This document shows, one piece after another, positions 50,285 through 59,895 of a stretch of DNA of 64,000 nt. The stretch's first letter is position 1; the number at the start of each line of letters is the position of its first letter. The stretch is taken from the NCBI RefSeq assembly GCF_020687505.1, contig NZ_JAJEQT010000002.1. One strand, 5' to 3'. This DNA is from Coprococcus_C hominis (GTDB taxonomy: Bacteria > Bacillota > Clostridia > Lachnospirales > Lachnospiraceae). Under the pieces are notes generated by a model. It was not told the origin of the DNA. It searched no databases and was given only the letters and a program-made list of their open reading frames with translations. A program made the translations under genes and the position numbers.

Positions 50285-53200
50285 ATGAAAATTACAATCA
50301 TTGCAGTGTCCGTATCTGCACTTTCACAGATCCAGATATTTCAAAAAGAATATGCAAAAAAATACCCGGAGGATGCAATTGATTTTGCAGTCTTTTATGT
50401 GGCAGGAATGGAAAACAAATATCTGATGCATCCGGAGATTCTGGAGAATGCAGTCCGCGAGGCGGATGTTGCAGTAATCGACCTGATGGGTGTTTCAGAG
50501 GCGCTGCGGGAGATTGTCAGACGTGGGCTGGAGAATTGCCGGGGACAACGGATTGTGATTGGTAACGAATTGCGAGAATATCTGCGCCTCGGAACATTTT
50601 CCATGGAAGCAATGGGTAAAATGATGAAGTCCTCCCAGAAGAAACCGCAGACAGGAGATGTGTCAGAGGAGGAAGCTAAGCAAGCGGATACGAAGGAAAA
50701 CAAAAAACCGACAGCCAGTGCGTTAGAGAAGATGCGCCGGATACGAAGAATGGCGATGATCCTTGGCAATGTCCTTCCATTTGGCATGACAAAGGATATG
50801 AAGCAGGTGTTTTTACTGATGGACTATTGGCAGCAGGCAACCTACACGGATATTGAATCGTTTTTCTATCTGATTTTACGAAGATATTGTGGCAGGAGCT
50901 TTCTGCCGAAGGAAAAGCCTTGTACGATGCGGTACGGAATCTATCTGAAAGATCCATTTTCGCTTGTTTGCGAGGACGTACTGGATAAATATTGGAAGAA
51001 AAATCCGTATGACAAAGGCAGGGATACGATAGCATTTTTGTTTTACGGACATGCATATCCGAACGATTATCTGCCAATCGTGCGTATCATTTGTGAAAAA
51101 TTAAGAGAAAAATATAACATACTTCCGATTGCATTCTCACAGAATGAGGATCGTGATCAGGAGAAATTAAAGAGTTATCTCTGCCAGAAGAAGTACCCGG
51201 TATCCGCGGTGATCAATACGATGCCATTCCGGCTTGGGGCAGGTCCGATGGGCGGAAACGCAGACGGTGCAGTGCAGATTCTGAAGGAACTGCAGGTGCC
51301 GTATATCAAGCCATTCTGCCTGACGAAAATCACAGAGCAAAGATGGCAGGAAGCATCCGCGGTCAATCCGGGCGAGTTCCTGATCAGTATGTTGCTGCCG
51401 GAATTAGATGGGGGAATCCTCACGTTTCCGGTTGGCGTGATGGGTGATGCGACGGTATCAGAATTGCAGCCGATCACAGAACGGATTGATACACTTGTGG
51501 CACGGCTGGAAGGATATCTGAGGTTACAGAAGCTGGCAAATCAGGATAAGAAGCTGGCGTTCGTGTTCTACAATTACCCGCCGGGCGAAAGCAATGTTGC
51601 ATCCGCGGCATTTCTTGATACCTTTGCATCAGCGGCAGAAGCTTTGAAGCAGTTAAAACAGGCGGGATATCAGGTGGAAGCCCTGACGGCTGAACAGCTT
51701 CGGGAGGCGTTCGTTATGGATGGAAACTGCAATGCGCCACAGTGGAGCGACGAGGCCGAGGCTGCGATTACATACAGGCTGGATGGAGAGGACTATCCAG
51801 TGAAGGGGATTCGATGTGGAAATGTATTTCTTGGGTTACAGCCGTTGCGGCAGGACGGAGACAGTAAAGCGGATATCATCGAGAACTACCATGACCGGAA
51901 TCAGGAACCACCGAAGGCATATCAGGCATTTTACCATTATATAGGGGAAGAATTTGGCGCGGATGCAGTGATTCATTTCGGTACACACGGGACTTTGGAA
52001 TTCCTGCCGGGTAAGGACAATGGCATGATGGGACAATGCTGGCCGGACCGTTTGATCGGGACAGCTCCGCATTTTTATTATTACTATATCGGGAATCCTT
52101 CGGAAGCGATGATAGCCAAGCGGAGAACGCATGCTACGATTATCAGTTATCAGGCACCTGCTTTGAAAAAAAGCGGAATATATGGTGAATTGCAGGAATT
52201 AAAAGAGACGATTGCTGAGTATAGGGAGAGTATGCAGAGTGCACCGGAACGCTGCGATGATCTGATGAACCAGATTGACCATCTGGCAGAGACATGTGGA
52301 TGTACAGGGGATCTTGAGCAGATTGAGGAATATTTGTATGAATATGAAAATAGTCTGATCACGGATGGCTTGCATGTGATGAATGCGGAGGAGGCACAGG
52401 GACTTTTACATGCCTTAGATGGGGAATATGTCCCTGTTGGAACTGCGGGAGACGTGGTGAAAAATCCGGATATCCTTCCATCCGGGCGGAATCTTGTGCA
52501 GTTTGATCCGCGGTTGGTTCCGACGAAGACGGCGTATGAGCGGGGCGCGAAGGCCGCACAGCTTGCCGTGGAACAATATAAAAAGCAGACAGGCAGCTAT
52601 CCAGATACGACAGCCGTGATTCTCTGGGGATTGGAGACATCCAGAAGTCAGGGCGAGACAGTCGGGCAGATCTTATATTATCTGGGACTCCGTCTAAGGA
52701 CGGACCGTGCGAGCTTTGATGACCGTCTGGAGATTATTCCGCGGGAGGAGCTTGGAAGACCGCGTATGGATGTGGTGATCCATATGTGCGGATTCTTCCG
52801 GGATATGTATCCGAATCTGGTAGATAACCTGAATGAAATGCTACAACAGATTCTTGCGTTGGATGAGACGGACGAGGAAAATTATTTTGCGGCAAATACA
52901 AGAAAATTGGCACAGATATTGATGAAAGAGCAGGGAATGGACGAGACACGGGCATGGGAGATGGCGTCCTGCCGGATCTTCGGCCCGAAGGAGGGAGAAT
53001 ATGCGACGCGTCTTACGGATGTTGTGAAAAAAGGAAGCTGGAAAGCAGCGGAGGAGCTTGGAACAGGCTTTACAGCGGATCTTTCGTATGCGTATTCGTA
53101 CCGGCACAGAGGCGAGGCAGCAGCCAGCGTACTGAAACATCAATATGAAAATGTAGACTACATCTCGCAGATACGGAACAACGTGGAATATGAACTCACC

Positions 53201-53680
53201 GATCTCGATCATTATTATGAGTTTTATGGTGGACTTTCCAAGGCGGTGGAAAACCAGAAGGGCGAAAAGCCGGTGATGCTTGTCGCAGATACCGTCGGGG
53301 AAGATGTCAAGGTGCAGGATATCCATGAGGCGTTGAACCGGGGAATCCGGACACGTCTGTTGAATCCAGCATGGATCGAGGGTATGATGCGGCATACCTA
53401 TCATGGCGTGCAGCAGATAGAGAAGCGGTTTGAAAATGTGATGGGATTTGCGGCATCGACGGATGCAGTGGACAGCCAGACATTTTCGGAGATGACGCGT
53501 TGTTATGTGGCGGATGAAGAACTGCGCAGGCAGATGACAAAGAGTAACAAATGGGCGTATATGAAGATGATGGAACGCCTTATGGAAGCAAATCATCGAG
53601 GGTATTATCAGGCAACCGAGGAAGAGTTAGAATCGATCCGGGAGGCTTATATCGAGGCAGAAGGAGAGGCAGAGGAGTAA
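50285..53680 (+). CDS. CobN/BchH-type metal chelatase large subunit
   Basis: 1131 residues, the CobN/Mg-chelatase H family that binds the tetrapyrrole and inserts Co, Mg or Ni. Conserved blocks: MPFRLGAGPMGGNADGAV (about 315), FVFYNYPPGESNVASAAF (about 422), VIHFGTHGTLEFLPGKDNG (about 562) and YYIGNPSEAMIAKRR. It is shorter than typical aerobic CobN. An insertion rich in Gln/Lys/Glu (about 115-150) separates the first domain. The ChlI- and ChlD-like genes follow at once, so a full three-subunit chelatase is present. Metal and substrate cannot be read from sequence; no other cobalamin genes are in the window. Confidence 0.9.
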   Translation: MKITIIAVSVSALSQIQIFQKEYAKKYPEDAIDFAVFYVAGMENKYLMHPEILENAVREADVAVIDLMGVSEALREIVRRGLENCRGQRIVIGNELREYLRLGTFSMEAMGKMMKSSQKKPQTGDVSEEEAKQADTKENKKPTASALEKMRRIRRMAMILGNVLPFGMTKDMKQVFLLMDYWQQATYTDIESFFYLILRRYCGRSFLPKEKPCTMRYGIYLKDPFSLVCEDVLDKYWKKNPYDKGRDTIAFLFYGHAYPNDYLPIVRIICEKLREKYNILPIAFSQNEDRDQEKLKSYLCQKKYPVSAVINTMPFRLGAGPMGGNADGAVQILKELQVPYIKPFCLTKITEQRWQEASAVNPGEFLISMLLPELDGGILTFPVGVMGDATVSELQPITERIDTLVARLEGYLRLQKLANQDKKLAFVFYNYPPGESNVASAAFLDTFASAAEALKQLKQAGYQVEALTAEQLREAFVMDGNCNAPQWSDEAEAAITYRLDGEDYPVKGIRCGNVFLGLQPLRQDGDSKADIIENYHDRNQEPPKAYQAFYHYIGEEFGADAVIHFGTHGTLEFLPGKDNGMMGQCWPDRLIGTAPHFYYYYIGNPSEAMIAKRRTHATIISYQAPALKKSGIYGELQELKETIAEYRESMQSAPERCDDLMNQIDHLAETCGCTGDLEQIEEYLYEYENSLITDGLHVMNAEEAQGLLHALDGEYVPVGTAGDVVKNPDILPSGRNLVQFDPRLVPTKTAYERGAKAAQLAVEQYKKQTGSYPDTTAVILWGLETSRSQGETVGQILYYLGLRLRTDRASFDDRLEIIPREELGRPRMDVVIHMCGFFRDMYPNLVDNLNEMLQQILALDETDEENYFAANTRKLAQILMKEQGMDETRAWEMASCRIFGPKEGEYATRLTDVVKKGSWKAAEELGTGFTADLSYAYSYRHRGEAAASVLKHQYENVDYISQIRNNVEYELTDLDHYYEFYGGLSKAVENQKGEKPVMLVADTVGEDVKVQDIHEALNRGIRTRLLNPAWIEGMMRHTYHGVQQIEKRFENVMGFAASTDAVDSQTFSEMTRCYVADEELRRQMTKSNKWAYMKMMERLMEANHRGYYQATEEELESIREAYIEAEGEAEE

Positions 53681-53681
53681 G

Positions 53682-54641
53682 ATGCAAAGGAAAAAGATAG
53701 ACAATGTATATCCGTTCACGGCGATTGTCGGTCAGGAGAAGATGAAGGAAGCAATCGTGTTGAATCTCATCAATCCGGCACTCGGCGGTGTACTAATCCG
53801 GGGACAGAAGGGAACTGCCAAGACGACTGTCGTCCGTGCAATCCCGAACCTAATGCGGAAGCTGAAAATCGTGGAGATTCCTGCAAATGCAACCGAGGAT
53901 CGTGTTGCAGGAACGATCAATATTGAGGCGGCATTGAAGGATGGAGAGAAGAAATTTGAGCCGGGACTTCTGAAGGAAGCAGACGGAAATATCCTGTATG
54001 TTGATGAGGTAAATCTGCTTGATGATCATATCGTGGATCTGCTCTTAGATGCAGCGGCAACGGGCAGAAATACAGTGGAGCGGGAAGGAATCTCCTGTAC
54101 GCATGCGTCAAAGTTCATATTGATCGGATCGATGAATCCAGAGGAGGGAAATCTTCGACCTCAGCTGCTCGACCGTTTCGTAATGGTAGTGGATGTGACA
54201 GCAGAGGAGGATGTAGATAAGCGAATCCAGATTGTCAAAAACCGGCTTGCCTATGAACAGGATGCATCGGTATTTTGTAAGAGATTCGAGGAACGTCAGG
54301 CACATCTGCGCACGAAGATCGACAAAGCCAGAGCACTTTTGCCAGAGGTGACAATGAGCCGGGAACTTCTGCGCCTGTCCGCGGAAATCTGTATTGCCTA
54401 TGGTACAGACGGACACCGCGCAGATATCGGAATCGTGAAAACAGCAAAGACAATCGCAGCGTATGAAGGAAGAAAACGGGTCAAAAAGGAAGATATCTCC
54501 AGTGCGGCACAGTATGTACTGCCGCACCGTATGCATAAAAATCCGTTGGATAACGGGCAGATGAATCCGGAGATGATGGAACAGATATTGTCCCGAAAAG
54601 GAGAAAAACGTGAACCGGAGACATCCGGGGAGGGAGACTAG
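53682..54641 (+). CDS. ChlI/BchI-like AAA+ chelatase subunit
   Basis: 319 residues. AAA+ ATPase of the Mg-chelatase I type: FTAIVGQEKMKEAIVLNLI, Walker A RGQKGTAKTT, Walker B NILYVDEVNLLDDHIVDLLL, sensor IGSMNPEEGNLRPQLLDRF. The C-terminal helical lid has RLSAEICIAYGTDGHRADI. It starts one base after the CobN-like stop, and drives metal insertion together with the VWA subunit. Confidence 0.92.
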   Translation: MQRKKIDNVYPFTAIVGQEKMKEAIVLNLINPALGGVLIRGQKGTAKTTVVRAIPNLMRKLKIVEIPANATEDRVAGTINIEAALKDGEKKFEPGLLKEADGNILYVDEVNLLDDHIVDLLLDAAATGRNTVEREGISCTHASKFILIGSMNPEEGNLRPQLLDRFVMVVDVTAEEDVDKRIQIVKNRLAYEQDASVFCKRFEERQAHLRTKIDKARALLPEVTMSRELLRLSAEICIAYGTDGHRADIGIVKTAKTIAAYEGRKRVKKEDISSAAQYVLPHRMHKNPLDNGQMNPEMMEQILSRKGEKREPETSGEGD

Positions 54642-54646
54642 ACTCT

Positions 54647-55498
54647 GTGAAGCAGAAAAATGTGGATATGCAGGAGGAAATATTTCTCCCGGTTGAGCAA
54701 AGTGGAAGGGAACGCTCGATTATAGAAGTACTAGATGAGATGATGGCATCTCTGGAGCTTCCGTTTTCACAGAAACGTGCGGCACAATTAAAGATAAAAA
54801 AAGGAAAGCACAGTGGATCTGTGGTGCCATCCGAAGCAGAAAGGAAAATGTGCGGCCTTTCGGATGTTGATATCCCGGCGACGATCCGGACATGTGTGGA
54901 ACGTGGAAGCCACATGGAGAAAGACGGACTTCAGGGACAGATCATGCCAGAAGATCTGCGTATGAAACGATATCGCAACAAGAAGCACAGTACCGTACTT
55001 TTTGTTGTGGATGCCAGCCGGTCGCAGGGTGCGAACAAACGCCTTGCATTTGCAAAAAGCGCAGTGATGGCAATGCTTGAAAAAGCCTATTGTGACCGCG
55101 ACCGGGTGGGACTAATCTTATTTGGAGATAAGCATGCCACGGTGAAGCTGCCATTTACAAAGAGCGTGGATGTCGCGGCAGAGAACATGCGGGAGCTGAA
55201 AGCAAAGGGCAATACACCACTTGCGATGGGGCTGCGTTTGGCAGAACAGGTACAGTTGACGGATCGCCGCAAATATCCAGAGGATATCCATCTCACTGTG
55301 CTGATTACGGATGGCAAATCCAATTATGATGCAGAACATGGGAATCCGGTAAAGCTGGTGTATCAGGCAGCGGAGGATTTGAGGAAAAATGAGTTGCCGC
55401 TTCTGGTGATTGATACCGAAAACAGTATATTCGGAATGGGAATCGGAGCGAGAATCGCAGAGCTTGCAGATGGTGCATATGTGAAATGTGCAGAGTAA
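54647..55498 (+). CDS. ChlD-like VWA-domain chelatase subunit
   Basis: 283 residues from GTG (54647), with GGGAGGGAG upstream; an ATG at 54668 is an alternative. The N-terminal half is a short linker (GLQGQIMPEDLRMKRYRNKK). The VWA domain covers about 118-280: VLFVVDASRSQGANKR (MIDAS D-x-S-x-S), GNTPLAMGLRLAEQ (MIDAS Thr) and LTVLITDGKSNYD. Unlike full ChlD it has no N-terminal AAA+ domain. Together with the previous two genes it completes a chelatase. Confidence 0.9.
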   Translation: MKQKNVDMQEEIFLPVEQSGRERSIIEVLDEMMASLELPFSQKRAAQLKIKKGKHSGSVVPSEAERKMCGLSDVDIPATIRTCVERGSHMEKDGLQGQIMPEDLRMKRYRNKKHSTVLFVVDASRSQGANKRLAFAKSAVMAMLEKAYCDRDRVGLILFGDKHATVKLPFTKSVDVAAENMRELKAKGNTPLAMGLRLAEQVQLTDRRKYPEDIHLTVLITDGKSNYDAEHGNPVKLVYQAAEDLRKNELPLLVIDTENSIFGMGIGARIAELADGAYVKCAE

Positions 55499-55535
55499 CC
55501 GGACGGAGCCAGACGATAAGAAAGTTGAAAAAGAA

Positions 55536-56333
55536 ATGAACAAGATCGAAGAATATTACAATAAATTCAATGAGGAAAAAAGACTAAATTCCAGACACGG
55601 GCAGATTGAGTATCGTATCACGATGAAGTATATTCATGATTATCTGAATGTGCGGATGCAGGAATTGAAGGTTACGAACCGGGAAGATATTAAGATTCTC
55701 GACATTGGTGCCGGAACCGGACGTTACAGCGTGGCACTCTGTGAGGAAGGCTATGATGTGACGGCTGTGGAGCTGGTGAAGCATAACTTAGGCATATTGA
55801 AGCAGAAAAACAGTAACGTGCATGCGATGCAGGGAAATGCGCTGCATCTGAAGAAATTGGAAGATAACACCTATGATCTGACGCTCCTTTTCGGACCGAT
55901 GTATCATCTGATGACGAAGGAGGAGAAGATTCAGGCGCTCTCCGAAGCGAAACGCGTGACGAAACCGGGCGGGATTATATTGGTTGCCTATGTGATGAAT
56001 GAGTATGCCGTGGTTGTATATGGTATTCAGGAAAATCACATTGAAGAAAGTGTGAAGAATGGAACACTGGATGCGTCATATCATACGGTACCTGCGGCGG
56101 ATAGTCTGTATGCATTCGAACGGATTGAGGACATTGACGGCTACAACGAAGCGGTTGGATTGAAGCGGGAGAAGATACTGTCACCGGATGGACCAGCCAA
56201 TTATATCCGTCCGTTTGTGAATCAGTTAAGTGAGGAGAGCTACGAGCTTTTCGTGGCGTATCAGTTGAAGGTGTGTGAACGACCGGATCTGATCGGGGCA
56301 GGGGCACATACGGTGGATATACTGAGGAAGTAG
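55536..56333 (+). CDS. Class I SAM-dependent methyltransferase
   Basis: 265 residues; ATG at 55536 chosen, while a GTG at 55488 would overlap the previous gene. Rossmann motif I IKILDIGAGTGRYSVAL, acidic VTAVELVKHNL, and LTLLFGPMYHLMTKEEKI, followed by AKRVTKPGGIILVAYV. This is the class I fold of small-molecule methyltransferases. Its position after the chelatase genes allows a tetrapyrrole substrate, but it may be independent. The RBS is weak. Confidence 0.8.
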   Translation: MNKIEEYYNKFNEEKRLNSRHGQIEYRITMKYIHDYLNVRMQELKVTNREDIKILDIGAGTGRYSVALCEEGYDVTAVELVKHNLGILKQKNSNVHAMQGNALHLKKLEDNTYDLTLLFGPMYHLMTKEEKIQALSEAKRVTKPGGIILVAYVMNEYAVVVYGIQENHIEESVKNGTLDASYHTVPAADSLYAFERIEDIDGYNEAVGLKREKILSPDGPANYIRPFVNQLSEESYELFVAYQLKVCERPDLIGAGAHTVDILRK

Positions 56334-56346
56334 AGGAGAAGAAAGA

Positions 56347-57306
56347 ATGGAACAAGGAAGCTTGCCGGAGCGCTATCTGTCGCGTTCGGTGATTAAACAT
56401 ATACGAAGATTGAATCCGAAGCTTTCGGTATCGGCAGCAGTCGGAAACGATTATGCGAATTTGCACGGAAGCGTAAGTGCAGATGGCATCGGCGATACGC
56501 CGTGGATTGCATGGGTGAAAGCGATGAATAATTTTGCGTGCTCCGGCGGACAGATCGAGGGTGCTCGTCTTACGATGCTTCTGCCGGGGAATGTAAAGGA
56601 ATCGTGGATCAAGGGCTATATGGCGGATTTCAATTCTTATGCAGAAGCAAAGGGCATACAGATCTTAGGTGGTCACACACAGGTGTCTGAAGTGTTTGCG
56701 CGGGCGCAGTTTGTCGTGACGATGCTTGGAACAGCAGGCGATTACTGTGCAAATAAAAAGAAGATCAAGCCGGGCTACGATATCGTAATGGTCGGACAGG
56801 CAGGCTTGATGGGTGCGGATATAATACTGAAGGAAAAGCGGGAAGAACTGCATACGCGGTTCCCGGATTTCTATCTGGATATGGCAAGCGTCAAGGAAGA
56901 TGCGTATAGCATTGTGGACGTGGCACGGAGGATTGCGGATTCCGGCATGGATATCTGCTATATGCACGATGGCTCATCCGGTGGTGTCTATGGTGCCCTG
57001 TGGCAGATGGGCGTCTGGATGGATAAGGGCTTTGAGGTACAGCATGTGGATATACCAATCCGGCAGGAGACAATCGAAATCTGCGAGTTCTTCAATATCA
57101 ATCCGTATCTGCTTGATGCAACCGGCTGCCTGTTTGTAGTCGTGGAAGATGGAGAGAAGCTGGTGGAATATCTGGCAGAGCAGGAAACGGAAGCCGCCGT
57201 GATCGGTGTTGTGACAGAGAAAAAAGAGAAGCTGATCGTGGTAAATGAACTGGAGCACCGGTGCCTGTCTCCGGTGAATGGGGATGAAATACATAAGGTG
57301 CTGTAA
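56347..57306 (+). CDS. AIR-synthase-related (HypE/PurM-like) ATP-binding protein
   Basis: 319 residues of the PurM/HypE/ThiL superfamily. N-terminal VSAAVGNDYANL, then ADGIGDTPWIAWVKAMNNFA, LGGHTQVSEVFARAQFVVTM and GYDIVMVGQAGLMGADIIL, with MHDGSSGGVYGALWQMG for the C-terminal domain. It lacks the C-terminal PRICGC tail expected for true HypE, so a hydrogenase-maturation role is unlikely. The starting gap to the methyltransferase gene is 13 bases, and it is the last gene of the chelatase-like operon. Confidence 0.8.
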   Translation: MEQGSLPERYLSRSVIKHIRRLNPKLSVSAAVGNDYANLHGSVSADGIGDTPWIAWVKAMNNFACSGGQIEGARLTMLLPGNVKESWIKGYMADFNSYAEAKGIQILGGHTQVSEVFARAQFVVTMLGTAGDYCANKKKIKPGYDIVMVGQAGLMGADIILKEKREELHTRFPDFYLDMASVKEDAYSIVDVARRIADSGMDICYMHDGSSGGVYGALWQMGVWMDKGFEVQHVDIPIRQETIEICEFFNINPYLLDATGCLFVVVEDGEKLVEYLAEQETEAAVIGVVTEKKEKLIVVNELEHRCLSPVNGDEIHKVL

Positions 57307-57328
57307 ATGAGAACAGGTGAACTTACAA

Positions 57329-58012
57329 ATGAGCAACCAAAGAGGAAAACAATTAAATAAATATGTACCGGACTATGTGTTATATGATCTGGAGACAACC
57401 GGAATCTCTGCAAACTACGATGAGGTAATTGAAATCTCAGCCGTGAAGGTGCGCGGCGGTAAAATCATCGATGAATTCAGCACACTTGTTAATCCGGGAC
57501 GAACAATTCCGTATGGTGCGAGTGCGGTCAATCACATCTATGACGAGATGGTGGCAGATGCACCGGAGTTTGAAGAAGTGTTACCATTGTTCCTTGCATT
57601 TATCGGAAACGATATTCTGGTTGGACATAATATTGCCTCGTTTGATATGAAATTTCTGTATCGGGACTTCGAGAAATATATGGGTGTGGTACTTCCAAAT
57701 GATTTCGTGGATACATTGCGCCTTGCAAAAATCGTATTCCCGGATTGGAAGCATCGGAGACTGGGTGATCTTGCGAACTATTATGGCATCTCTACGGTGG
57801 GTGCGCACCGTGCACTGACAGACTGTAAGATGAACCAGAAGGTATTTGAATTACTTGGAAAAGAATTGTCTGGGGCAGGAACGATGGATGTACGGCAGAA
57901 TGTCAAGATTTGTCCGAAATGTGGAATGATGATGGTAAAACGAAAAGGAAAATTCGGCGAGTTCTGGGGCTGTAAGGGATTTCCGGATTGTCGTTATACG
58001 GAGAATATCTAA
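57329..58012 (+). CDS. DnaQ-like 3'-5' exonuclease with zinc ribbon
   Basis: 227 residues; MSNQRGKQL at 57329 is preferred over the start at 57317. DEDDh exonuclease motifs: YDLETTGI (D-x-E), LVGHNIASFDMKFL and VGAHRALTDCKMN (H-x4-D). A C-terminal topoisomerase-type zinc ribbon (CPKCG ... FWGCKGFPDCRYT) ends the protein. Proteins like this belong to the PolC/DnaQ epsilon-like group and degrade or proofread DNA 3' ends; it is not part of a polymerase here. Confidence 0.9.
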   Translation: MSNQRGKQLNKYVPDYVLYDLETTGISANYDEVIEISAVKVRGGKIIDEFSTLVNPGRTIPYGASAVNHIYDEMVADAPEFEEVLPLFLAFIGNDILVGHNIASFDMKFLYRDFEKYMGVVLPNDFVDTLRLAKIVFPDWKHRRLGDLANYYGISTVGAHRALTDCKMNQKVFELLGKELSGAGTMDVRQNVKICPKCGMMMVKRKGKFGEFWGCKGFPDCRYTENI

Positions 58013-58096
58013 GGCGCGGATAAGGGGAAACAGCAGGTTGCTTTTATCGTAAGCGGTTGTCTGCTAAGATAGCATCATGTTGGACAACCGAGAAGA

Positions 58097-58435
58097 TTGA
58101 TCTGTCAGTGCTGTGGCATGCCGCTCGAAGATGAGATTATCGGGCATGACCGGGATGGGGCAATGAATGAATCGTATTGCAAATGGTGCTATGCAGATGG
58201 CATGTATACATACAGTAATATGGATGATCTGATCGATGTTGCAGTCAAGCATATGGTGACGGATGAATTCCCGGAGAAACAGGCGCGGGAATATATGAAG
58301 GATTTGCTCCCGAAGTTAGACTATTGGAAGCGGTACGATGAACTGAGCGATGGCGGACAGTTCGATGAATTCAAACATCAGTTGATAAAAGAGATTAACG
58401 ATCTTCACATCGAAGGATTATATAAGAAACGGTAA
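58097..58435 (+). CDS. Zinc-ribbon protein, TTG start
   Basis: 112 residues from TTG (58097). The N terminus ICQCCGMPLEDEIIGHDRDG and ESYCKWCYADGMYTYSNM give a Cys4 zinc ribbon of the PF12674 type; the match starts right at the N terminus, which supports the TTG. The rest is helical (FPEKQAREYMKDLLPKLDYW). No ATG in frame upstream before a stop; ATG at 58118 would lose the first cysteines. The region before it (58013-58096) has no clear promoter. Confidence 0.75.
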   Translation: MICQCCGMPLEDEIIGHDRDGAMNESYCKWCYADGMYTYSNMDDLIDVAVKHMVTDEFPEKQAREYMKDLLPKLDYWKRYDELSDGGQFDEFKHQLIKEINDLHIEGLYKKR

Positions 58436-58458
58436 TGATGAATAGAAGTGTTAGTGAA

Positions 58459-58482
58459 GAGCCGAGTGATCGGCTCTTTTTT
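58459..58482 (+). terminator. Intrinsic terminator
   Basis: GAGCCGA and TCGGCTC around GTGA, then six T. Confidence 0.9.
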
Positions 58483-58642
58483 GCATTTCATCTATAAAAG
58501 ATAGAATTATGATACAATCCAATGTAAAATATAAAAATACATAAAATGTAGGAATATGTATGGATATGATGCGGGGTAAAAGGCAGATTTCCATGCATCC
58601 GATATCAGAGAAGCGAATGTAGAAACAGGGAGGGATTTACAG

Positions 58643-59884
58643 ATGAAGAAGAAATTACTGACTGTAATGATGGCTGTGATGATGACATTTTCGTTATCCG
58701 GCTGTGGCAATGACGTCATCGTGGATGTCGTGACAAACGATGTAGAAAACGGAAGCAATCAGGCAGATACTTCTAACTCGGGAACGGCGCAGGGAGAACA
58801 GACAGCGTCGGCAGAGGTGGCAGAGACCAATCCGGCAGGACTTAAGACGATCCCGTTAGAGGATGTCAAGATCGGTGTGTTGTATATCGGCAGTGCATCC
58901 GATACATCGGGATATACGTATGCACACGAGCTTGGAATTCAGGGTATGGTTTCAAATCTCGGACTTAAGGAAGATCAGGTTGTACGCAAGGAATCGATAG
59001 ACGATGGCGATGATGTAGCAATCAAAAAAGCGTTGGATGAATGTATGGATGAAGGCTGCAACATTGTATTTGCAACGAGCTGGGGTTACATGGAAGAGAC
59101 CGCGGCATATGCGGAGAAGTATCCGGATGTTTATTTTGCACACGGAACCGGATACATGAGCAATGGAAGCAATTTTACAAACTATTTTGGAAGAATCTAT
59201 CAGGCGAGATATCTGTCCGGTCTGGTAGCGGGCATGAAGACGAAAAGTAATTTGATCGGGTATGTATCTGCGATGGGCAGCGACAACAGTGAGTGTACCG
59301 GTGGTATTGATGCATTTGCGATGGGTGTTGAGGAAGTCAATCCGGATGCAAAGGTGCTGGTGGCAGTGACGAACTCCTGGTTTTCTCCGGATGACGAGCA
59401 GGCGGCTTCCGATGCATTGATTGGCAAGGACTGCGATGTGCTGGCACAGCATGTAGATACGACAGCTCCCCAGATTGCATCTGAGGAAAACGGAACATGG
59501 GCGATTGGATATAATTCCGATATGAGTAAAGAGACACCGGATGCAACGCTGACATCGGTTATCTGGAACTGGAGTGCGTATTACACCTCCTATGTAAATA
59601 GTATCGTCAATGCGACATATGACGGTTCGAATTATTATGGCGGTATGGACGAAAGTCTGGTCGGACTGACAGGATTATCTTCTCTGTGCGAGGATGGAAC
59701 ACAGGAGAAAGTAAATGAGATGCAGCAGAAGATTTTGTCCGGAGAATTCGGCGTGTTTGACGGAGAAATCCTTACCAACGATGGAACTGTGATCGGAGAA
59801 GAGGGAAAGACGCTGGATGATGCGACGATTACCGGTAAGATCAACTGGTATTATCACAATGTGGAAGTCGTAGACTGGAAATAG
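58643..59884 (+). CDS. BMP-family substrate-binding lipoprotein
   Basis: 413 residues. Signal peptide with lipobox LSGC (Cys22) and a Ser/Thr/Ala-rich linker (35-60). BMP (PnrA/Med-like) domain: VKIGVLYIGSASDTSGYTYA, NIVFATSWGYMEETAAYAEK, GRIYQARYLSGLVAGMKTKS and IGYVSAMG. Members bind nucleosides for ABC transporters. No permease or ATPase gene is present nearby. The stop is followed 11 bases later by a chemoreceptor gene, so the two are one transcript. Confidence 0.88.
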   Translation: MKKKLLTVMMAVMMTFSLSGCGNDVIVDVVTNDVENGSNQADTSNSGTAQGEQTASAEVAETNPAGLKTIPLEDVKIGVLYIGSASDTSGYTYAHELGIQGMVSNLGLKEDQVVRKESIDDGDDVAIKKALDECMDEGCNIVFATSWGYMEETAAYAEKYPDVYFAHGTGYMSNGSNFTNYFGRIYQARYLSGLVAGMKTKSNLIGYVSAMGSDNSECTGGIDAFAMGVEEVNPDAKVLVAVTNSWFSPDDEQAASDALIGKDCDVLAQHVDTTAPQIASEENGTWAIGYNSDMSKETPDATLTSVIWNWSAYYTSYVNSIVNATYDGSNYYGGMDESLVGLTGLSSLCEDGTQEKVNEMQQKILSGEFGVFDGEILTNDGTVIGEEGKTLDDATITGKINWYYHNVEVVDWK

Positions 59885-59895
59885 GGGGGATAGCC

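Noticed and set aside
56347..57306. Hydrogenase maturation protein HypE
   Set aside because: The C-terminal cysteine tail needed for HypE is missing and no other hyp genes are nearby.
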